From positions 266,238,199 to 266,302,198 of the forward strand of contig CM053030.1 in the NCBI GenBank assembly GCA_028564925.1: a stretch of DNA of 64,000 bases, given 5' to 3'. This DNA is from Lithobates sylvaticus (lineage: Eukaryota; Chordata; Amphibia; Anura; Ranidae). Position 1 is the first letter of the stretch. Each line of letters starts with the position of its first letter. A program made the position numbers and the translations under genes. Below are positions 57,191-64,000 of the stretch, piece by piece. A model generated the notes under the pieces. That model made no database searches. It had not been told where the DNA came from and saw nothing but the letters and a program-made list of their open reading frames with translations.

Positions 57191-58065
57191 GGAGGCTTTT
57201 ATTTCTCTTTGGGGGTCCTGATATGATCGTGCCCAATCGGGGCGGTGGAAGTTCGTGAAGTACGATTTCACCTGGATCCATCAAAGGCCCTGGCTGGGTT
57301 TAGAGAGATATCTCCCGTAATAGGAGATCATAGGGAGTCGGTAAGCGGACATTTTTTAAGAGGTGGAAGTCATCTTTCTGAACATCACTCATTTCGTTGT
57401 AATACACTGTCACTTCGGATGTCACTTCACTGGATGGACCTTATTTGTTTTGCATATATTATAGGATTAATTGATTGTGTAGCGCAACTTATTTTTGAAC
57501 TTTTTGATTGATGCTGTGCATATCTCACAGGAAGTTGTGGCTTGTTTTATTTATTTATTCTATCACTTACAATTTTTCTGACAGTGCAGTAATAATCCCT
57601 TTTTATATAATTATTAGTCCTCATGTGGATCGCTGTAATCCTCGTCTGTCTGGGGGAGAGAGAGAGCTGTCCTGCAGCTGCCAGATTCCCTGGTGATGTG
57701 GATGAGCGAGGAGGTGAAGACTCGATGAGGTTGCCCGGTTCCGAAACCAAGCTGGAGCACACACAACCAATTTGACATCAGATGAAGGCAGGGGCCAGTA
57801 ACGCATTTCAGAGCATGCGTGGCTCCTTTGTCAGACCTACACCCATGTTTGCCTGGCGGGCTTATAAGAGGTGAGGGGGAGGACAGAGGGGAGGAGTTGG
57901 TGTCTGTTGATAGGCTGGGGGAAAGAGGGGTGGAGTGCAGACCTGCTGATTGGATTGATCTGGGGCCAGGTTGGTGTAGCCGAGGCTCGATCAGGATGTA
58001 GTCTGTCAAGGGCATATACATATAGATCACATCGTGGGAATGAGAGAGATTGGTGATGCAATTCT
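57190..58065 (-). mobile_element. PLE terminal-repeat-like sequences
   Basis: 57240-57520 (gtacgatttcacctggat, tgtagcgcaactta) is, from memory, part of a frequent frog PLE/LTR-like terminal sequence. On the minus strand, 57836-57797 reads ctgacaaaggagcc, acgcatgctctg, aaatgcgttactgg. This keeps the order of a hammerhead (CUGA..., stem II GAGC/GCTC, GAAAYGCGU) with a damaged first core box. No protein domain was found. Confidence 0.5.
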
Positions 58066-58385
58066 GGGTGCAGCTCTGGGGCATTGGATGGTGGTGAAGA
58101 ATATATATGAGCCAGTGTTCATGGGATATAATATTAATATTGATATTAAAGTGCAGCATACTGAAAACACAAGGATTATATTTAAATGGATGGATGTTGG
58201 TTTCATAAAGGGCCAGAGTCAGAGTAATGTGGCAGGACATGTGACATAATGAGCACATTAGATTTAGTGTGCGTCTGGTCTTAATGGTCCTAAAAAGGGA
58301 CAGACAGGATTAGAGCAGGATTAGCACAATGTAACAGCATAATGAGATGGAGGTGTGCAGATATATGTATATGAGTACCAGTCTA

Positions 58386-58386
<1 letters not shown>
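58066..58386. other. Unassigned sequence
   Basis: No recognised family. A 214-codon minus-strand frame at 57614-58258 shows no domain and crosses element boundaries, so I do not call it. Confidence 0.4.

Positions 58387-58433
<47 letters not shown>
58387..58433. repeat. (TA)n microsatellite
   Basis: About 22 uninterrupted TA dinucleotides followed by a G7 run at 58434-58441. Confidence 0.95.
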
Positions 58434-58436
<3 letters not shown>

Positions 58437-58615
58437 GGGGGATTACAACCAAAGTTACTTTGTTGGGTTATGGAGGACCCCAGTTTGGGGTCTGTGCTGC
58501 AAATGAATTTACGCCAGTCCAAATTATTTGTATTTTCCATCAAACTCACATTGTGGACCCCTAAAAAGTACTGAATCATTATAGCACAAATGTCAGCTTG
58601 GGGTATGCATTATAC

Positions 58616-58774
58616 CAGGGATTTGCAATTAGCGGACCACCAACTGTTGCAAAACTACAAGTCCCATCATGCCTCTGCCTCTGGGTGTCATGCTTGTGGC
58701 TGTCAGAGTCTTGCTATGCTTCATGGGACTTGTAGTTCTACAACAGCTGTAGGTCCCCTAATTGCATATCCCTG
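58616..58774. mobile_element. hAT-type MITE with 8-bp target duplication
   Basis: 159 bp flanked by cattatac at 58608-58615 and 58775-58782. The termini cagggatttgcaattag and ctaattgcatatccctg are inverted, and the inverted blocks actacaagtcccatcatg / catgggacttgtagt follow inside, so the whole element folds. An 8-bp duplication and CAGGG ends fit the hAT superfamily. Confidence 0.9.
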
Positions 58775-58782
58775 CATTATAC

Positions 58783-60039
58783 AAATCTTGATGATATTTC
58801 ACCTTAAAAACTGTTTTAACAAGATTTTGCTAAATGGTTGTGTTTTTGTGTTTCTATTGCTAGTGAAATAAAACTGTAATGGTTAAAACACAGCTTAGCA
58901 TAGAATGCCAATATGTTTTCTTAGATGCCAATCTGTGGTGAAGCTGTGAACTAGTAAAGAAACAGTTTTGACCAGATTCACATTGGTTTATGCTTACGAG
59001 CAAGCCAGAGCATAATTGGTGACTATGGGTTGTCTATGATTCAACAATCATATATCATGAAAGTCAGTTCCTGTGTTCAAAAACAGTACACTTAAATAAG
59101 AAACACATACAAAAACATCCTGATTGGTAACATGGTACCATGCCAAAAGAAAACAGTAGGGGATTTTCAGTGTTTACTCATGCTATAAAAATATAGAGAC
59201 TCCAAGATCTGGATGGTATCTTTGTTGACGAATATGTCTGGTATAAAACAAAGGTCAGTAAATGAGACATGTAAAGTGTTCTAGAGCTTCCACCTTAGAG
59301 GGCAGATGGAATTATTAAAATCATGAGTTTTAAAATGACACATCATAATGACTAACATATTTTATTAAACTTGTCCTTCTTGTAAATACAAGATGTTAAA
59401 ACAGTAGCTTTTAGCCACTGAGTATCCTTCAGTAGAGAATTTGAAGTAAGGAAAGTATGTTGTAGTAGGGGTTACTTTAGTGTAATGGATTGGGTTAGGT
59501 TATAAATGTATTAAGGACAGCGGTTTGGGTTCTCTTTTTAGGGGGTAGTATAAAGGTTTTAGGTTAACAGTTAGAATAGGGTGAGTTAAATGCAATGCTG
59601 GCCATAGACTTAGTAACCCAATTGTTTGATCCTAATTTTTCATTCGGTTTTCCATTAACAGAAAAAAGTAATAAATCAAAGTCCACAATTTTGTATAAAT
59701 TGCTGGGCAACCTTGATTGAAAGCAGTGAAAAATCCAGTTACTTTCTATCAGATTTTTGATGGAGTCCTTGTTTCAGTTGAGTTTTATTTGGTTGCAATT
59801 ATTCTTAAAATGTAATAAATCTGTTGGAAGTATTAACATTGATCCAAGTTTGACAGTCAGTCTAATTCCTTAATGGTAGGTTGCCTTTAATTATTTTTTA
59901 CTATATTAACAATCGAAAACTGATCAAATGTGATTGAAATTTCCTGGAAATTGCCACATGTATGACAAGCATAAGGGTTAGATGAAAAAAAAAAAAAAAT
60001 ACCTTACTCCTCAAATTCCAGTGGGCCATTTAAGTATTT
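58783..60039. other. Unassigned non-coding sequence
   Basis: A/T-rich DNA. I see no repeat family, inverted repeat or coding signal. One A13 run lies at about 59987. Confidence 0.5.
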
Positions 60040-60226
60040 CTTTCTTAGCATAATACAGTTATTAAGAAATCAGTATTTTAGTGTTCATCGTCCTGGATGC
60101 CCAACAATGCAAGCTCAGGGAAGAGCAGGAAAGACAGCTGCAGACGGGTATTGATACATGCAAACACTTCCGCCCAGAACTGCACCACTCTATGGCAAGT
60201 CCAAAACATGTGGTAATAGGTTCCAA
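60040..60226 (-). mobile_element. LINE E, 3' segment
   Basis: Minus-strand sense at 60226-60070 encodes YYHMFWTCHRVVQFW and then a degenerate C-terminal tail. It is the continuation of the LINE ORF2 knuckle that is interrupted at 61322 by the hAT element. The 3' end is not defined. Confidence 0.75.
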
Positions 60227-61314
60227 CAGTGGTGGCTGGTGCTAAAATATTTTGGGGGGCTCAAACAAACTGAAAAAAATTAAAAAAAGAAAACCATTAA
60301 ACGCAGCCACTTTGCCATCAAACGCTGCCACTGTGCCATCAATTGCAGCCACTGTGCCATCAAATGCAGCCACTGTGCCATCAAACGCAGCCACTGTGCC
60401 ATAAAAAGCTGCCACTGTGCCAAACGCTACGACTGTGCCCATCAAACGCTGCGACTGTGCCCATCAAACGCTGCGACTGTGCCTATCAAACACTGCCAGT
60501 GTGACCATCAAATGCTGCCACTGTGCCCATCAAATGCTGCCAGTGTGTCCAATGCTGCCAGTGTGCCAAATGCTGCCTGTGTGCCCAATGCTGCCAGTGT
60601 GCCAAATGCTGCTAGTGTGCCCATCAAAAGCTGCCAGTGTGCCAAATTCTGCCAGTGTGACAGTGTGCTTAATGCTGCCAGTGTGCCAAATTCTGCCAGT
60701 GTGACAGTGTGCCAAATGCTGCCAGTGTGCCCAATGCTGCCAGTGTGCCAAAATCTGCCAGTGTGCCCCCCGCCCGCTCGCCTTCTGCCCTGCACTTACC
60801 CTGTCTTGTGGGGCAGCGGGTGACGGCAACCAGCGAGTCCTTCATGCTTCTCCTGCAGTTCTTCCCCAGTCCTTTCATCCCGTCAGGCGTCCAATAGCGG
60901 TGCCTGTTGTTTCAGCCAATCAGGTGACAGGTAACAAGACCTGAACAACGTGATTGGCTGTGAGGCGGGTCAGTTTTAGGGAAGCAATGTATTCGGTTCT
61001 CTAACACACCAATGAGTAATCAGCGAACGCACAGCAGTGTGCCTGCTGTTTACCATTTTGGAAGCCTATTAGAGCCCATGGCTCTAATCAGGAAGACTAT
61101 TTGAGCCTATGGCTCTAATCAGGCATTTCCAAAGAAACCCCGCCGCTGTAATTCATATGCCCGGCGCCCGACAAGGGGCCGGGCACATGAATAGGGGACA
61201 GCAGCAGCAACCATAGATAGATTCATGCATTGCATGAATCTATCTATGTGAGAGAGCGAGTGACAGGAGAGGGGGGGTGGCGTTCCAGCACCCTTTATGG
61301 ACGCAACGCCACTG
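60227..61314. mobile_element. hAT element with internal minisatellite (copy 2)
   Basis: Flanked by ggttccaa at 60219-60226 and 61315-61322 (8 bp, as for hAT). Ends cagtggtggctggtgc and, reverse-complemented, cagtggcgttgcgtcc. 1088 bp with a minisatellite and a GC-rich segment (60780-61010) shared with 2940-3190. Also a ~36-bp duplication of gagcc(c/t)atggctctaatcagg at 61071-61125 and a palindrome at 61214-61245 (atagatagattcatgca and its complement). No transposase. Confidence 0.85.
60296..60770 (+). repeat. Minisatellite, ~20-24-bp unit, about 20 copies
   Basis: Units: gccatcaaacgctgccactgt early in the array, drifting to gtgcccaatgctgcca and gtgccaaattctgcca later. This is the reverse complement of the 3205-3478 array. 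Frames open on both strands for 95-114 codons are an artefact. Confidence 0.9.
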
Positions 61315-61782
61315 GGTTCCAACACCCGAGTGACAGCAGGGACAATTGGGAGACCTTTGTGGTTACATTCTGTGCAGTCTCTGATGTGTGTAATATACTC
61401 TGCAAAAATTGTGTTTGAATTATTTGTCTCACAAAGAAATAACCAGCCTAGAGCTATCCTCATAAAATTCCTCCCAGGACTCCCTATCCAAAGTTGGAAT
61501 ATCCATCCTCCACTGCTCCCACATTCTGTCCATTTTACGAGACTCCACACTGAAGAGAGACAGATAGAGTGAAGACAGGGGTTTAGAGAGGGAGTCCTGC
61601 GAGAGAAGGTCCTCTGTCGGATCAGTCGCTAAACAAGGAGGAGTGGGAAATTGCGTTTGAGCAGTATGACTAATTGATAGTAACAAAAGTACATCCATCT
61701 AGGCAATCTGTATTTAGAGGAAAGGTACCGGAAAGATAATACTGTACCCATAGGCATAATGTCTCTTAGTGTCCTGACCAGG
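61315..61782 (-). mobile_element. LINE E, 5' segment
   Basis: Minus-strand ORF2 sense from LRDIMPMGTVLSF (61770) through 'QLVILLK' and 'HTAQTQFPTPP' (61429-61698) and on to RSPNCPCCHSGVGT, where the hAT element interrupts. The order corresponds to IMPSGTLLPF ... AIRAQFPTGP ... KCTTEVGTFIH of LINE A, so it is a related Tx1/L1-type LINE. It carries frameshifts and stops. The 5' side is cut by the repeat at 61783. Confidence 0.85.
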
Positions 61783-62150
61783 GCTTTTTTTCAGCGGGAA
61801 CACGGGGGAACCCGGGGGAACGCAGTTCCGGCACCTCCAGCCCTGAATGTATTCTATGGCAAAGTGTGCTGGAGAGTTAATTGATGCTGACTGCTGGAGG
61901 ATCTATTGTCACTGGGGATCTATTTTTTTTGTGGGGGTCTATTGATGCTGGGGTGGTATTTTGTTGCAGGGGGTCCATTGTTGCTTGGGAGAGGTCTGTC
62001 GTTGTATGTGGAATGCAGTTCCGGCACCTCCAGCCCTGAATGTATTCTATGGCAAAGTGTGCTGGAGAGTTAATTGATGCTGACTGCTGGAGGATCTATT
62101 GTCACTGGGGATCTATTGTTGCTGTGGTGGGGTCTGTTGCTGCTTGGGTG
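61783..62150. mobile_element. Small element with a 193-bp-period internal duplication
   Basis: Starts near ccagggctttttttcag, which I recall as a frequent frog MITE terminus. About 109 bp (gcagttccggcacctcc to ggggatctatt) occur twice, at 61822-61930 and 62015-62123, almost without change. A second terminus is not visible. Confidence 0.6.
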
Positions 62151-63014
62151 GGGTCTATCAAATTCCATACAATTTAGTAGCACAATTGAAGTGGCACAAA
62201 GAAGGATTACCCCACAGAGGGTGATACTAGGACCACTGGTTAAGTGGCATAAAACTTTTCTTATTAACAGTCCAGACTCGAAGCATAACACTAGCAGAAT
62301 GTAAAAGGGAAGTATAGGCCCTAGGGCATCAATGCACCAAGTTGCTAAGTTCCATAAGGGAGCCTATAAGCGCTAGTTCCATAAGGGAGCCTAGACAGAC
62401 TGCAGCATTTGCACTAGACTGTTTATACCACCATCTAGTGATATATACTGTTATCTCAGTGCAGCGCTATCTTATTATATGTGATCAAAATAACAAATTC
62501 TATCAATAAAATATTCACTTAAATAACATGCATAATGACCTTCTTTATAAACTAATGTCATTAATCAATCAGTAAGTGCTGTAAAGTCCTCCTATGTAGT
62601 CTGTGTCTCTTAAAGAATTAGTGCATATATTTAAACGTGCCAAAGATGTTATTCATACCCTAATTAATTAATGAAAATTAATCGATTAATGTGCAATCCA
62701 TATATTTCACTCATGATTGTTCCACCAAGTGTAGTGCTCTTCCCTTCACCAACAAATATATATACCCTCACCTCCAGTATTTGACCCAAATTATTGTTAG
62801 GTCAAATAACGCTTTTCCCTTTAAACTGGGTAGGTGTAAGTTCAGATGCTTCTCCAGCTCCAATTATCCCAGGAATTCAATTCATCTCCATCCTCCATCA
62901 CTACATATTTCTTTCTCCAAAACTCAAACGAAGATAGAGTATCATAGCATGAAACAGTTTTCAATAGTATTTATGAAAAAGTAAATTGAAAACTCACATT
63001 TAAAAGTGCATATC
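62151..63014. other. Unassigned A/T-rich sequence
   Basis: No recognised family or gene. The phrase 'ttccataagggagccta' is duplicated at 62350-62390. Confidence 0.45.
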
Positions 63015-64000
63015 TGATTCACTATAGACAACAAGCCTTTCCCCTTAGGAGTCCTGGTCTCCAGACACTCAGAAGATGGCCATCAAGTGCTTGGGTGACT
63101 CTCACTATAGGTAGCCCTAGAGACGCATACTGCTTGGTAATACTGCAAAATTCTATTATTAATACCACCAGAGGACATCAGTAATTCCCTGGTCGATCCC
63201 TTAATTCTACCAATATGCATAACAGCAAATTGACCTTAGCTAGCCAGGCTAATAGTCTACCATTTTTTATTTCCAAACTCAAACATCCATTGGGCCATTG
63301 CGGGAAGGGATTTCTTGGTCAGAACAACACGAAGTAAGGATAACACACGTAGGGCCCGTTGCCAAGCTGCATAGTTATCACGATCAGGGTGTGCAACATA
63401 GGCTGCCTCTCGCTGTCTTGCTTCACCTTCTAACCACTTCAGAGACTGCACAGAAGACCTCTTCATGGCAGCTACAGTATACAAGAGGCTTACTCCCCTC
63501 AAAGCCAGGTCTTGAGCACATCCCACACAACCAAAGGACTGACACAGCCAAAATTGGGGCCAATTGCAGAGAAGCAATAACTGGGACATGATCCGAGATA
63601 CCCCTAGCCACCCGCAGCAGAGTTGCAGAGGAAGCAAACACCAGGTCTATGCGGGACAGGGACTGACAGGTGGCAGAGTGACAAGTATATTCTTTGTCAG
63701 ATGGATGGAAATGCTGCCATACATCAGTCAAGGCAAAAGAGGATGCCCATTGGGAAAGGCCAGGGGACGAGGCAGTGGAGGAGTGGAGTCTGTCCAGACC
63801 CTGAGAGAGCACTAGGTTAAAATCACCCACAATCAGCACATTGTCAATAGAATATTGAGCAACTATTTGCATTAGCATGTAAGAGCAACGTCAGCAGGAG
63901 GTAAATAGAGACCCACTATCACAAAAACAGTATCAGCTATTAAGGCATGGAGTAGGACATATCTGCCCGCCCGAATCAGTCTTCACCTCCAGGAGCTGAA
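63015..64000 (-). mobile_element. LINE F (Tx1/L1-type), endonuclease part, running off the window
   Basis: Minus strand. From the window end inward: apurinic-type endonuclease, then the linker to the RT with sense such as QFAVMHIGRIKG and LQYYQAVCVSRATYSES (about 63220-63090). The RT palm is not in the window. It could be the same insertion as LINE E if the 61783-63014 stretch is a later insertion, but I cannot show this. Confidence 0.8.
63250..63900 (-). pseudogene. LINE F ORF2 endonuclease domain (partial)
   Basis: The main frame (63423-63878) encodes VLIVGDFNLVLSQGLDRL, HPSDKEYTCHSATCQSLSRI and DLVFASSATLL, then GISDHVPVIASLQLAP. GDFN, SRIDLVF and SDHVP are the conserved metal-binding and catalytic blocks of the endonuclease/exonuclease/phosphatase fold found in L1-type ORF2. 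The first block (QETHL) lies beyond the window. After about 63560 the sense shifts frame (QRALRVLSLLRVV, then QWMFEFGNKK). It makes the first nick at the target in living relatives. Confidence 0.88.

Noticed and set aside
57614-58258. 214-codon minus-strand frame
   Set aside because: It crosses PLE-type repeat sequence and unassigned DNA. No domain and no splice or start context.
58387-58579. Frames through the (TA)n tract
   Set aside because: Poly(Tyr-Ile) peptides from a microsatellite.
60417-60829. Frames of 95-114 codons on both strands
   Set aside because: Minisatellite translations.

Overview
This is eukaryotic, non-genic DNA, almost certainly from a large amphibian genome, and most likely a true frog (Ranidae). 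The reasons are the mixture of L1/Tx1-type LINEs with an RRM-type ORF1, Penelope-like elements (PLEs), Tc1/mariner, piggyBac and hAT transposons, and many short non-autonomous elements of kinds I recall from ranid frogs. I see no host protein-coding gene, rRNA, tRNA or CRISPR array. The species assignment is inference from pattern memory, not from a search.

Layout. 0.4-4.5 kb: TTAA-flanked piggyBac-type relics and a hAT-like element carrying a minisatellite. 5.3-7.4 kb: an LTR-type fossil. 7.5-9.6 kb: degraded, poorly recognised repeats. 9.6-11.6 kb: nested foldbacks and a G-rich minisatellite. 11.6-13.9 kb: a 5'-truncated L1-type LINE with a 15-bp target duplication. 13.9-14.7 kb: a ~125-134-bp tandem array. 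14.8-16.1 kb: PLE 1 (RT plus GIY-YIG, minus strand). 16.1-26.9 kb: a three-level nest in which a hammerhead-ribozyme-bearing PLE-type unit (17307-20452) sits inside LINE A (17225-25611, minus), which sits inside the old LINE B.

27-36.4 kb: small elements, two head-to-head TTAA elements, LINE D and an LTR-like fossil. 36.4-41.5 kb: LINE C (plus), split by a 663-bp TTAA element whose removal restores the reverse transcriptase frame. 42.8-49.9 kb: a piggyBac transposon relic (transposase at 47.3-49.1 kb, minus) split by an almost intact Tc1 transposon (43266-44881) and by a 1.7-kb near-perfect palindrome (45049-46761). 50.9-52.1 kb: an LTR-type fossil. 53.5-54.6 kb: a decayed Tc1. 54.8-56.5 kb: PLE 2 with inverted terminal repeats. 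57.2-58.1 kb: PLE-type terminal debris. 60.0-61.8 kb: LINE E split by a hAT element carrying a second minisatellite. 63.0-64.0 kb: the endonuclease region of another LINE, running off the window end.

The most interesting object is 17307-20452. Two 1464-bp direct copies differ at about four positions over the parts I compared and are separated by a 218-bp spacer. The insertion is flanked by a 12-bp target duplication. Each copy carries a minimal hammerhead ribozyme with an intact core and a self-complementary ACGCGU stem III. The ribozymes are 1682 nt apart, so self-cleavage of a read-through transcript would release a 1682-nt unit. This is the architecture expected of a PLE terminal repeat pair or a large non-autonomous retrozyme.

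No genes here work together in the cellular sense. The links are between mobile elements. The piggyBac relic shares terminal and subterminal sequence with the TTAA elements and is a plausible former source of their transposase. The PLE insertions repeatedly show paired terminal repeats, either direct or inverted.
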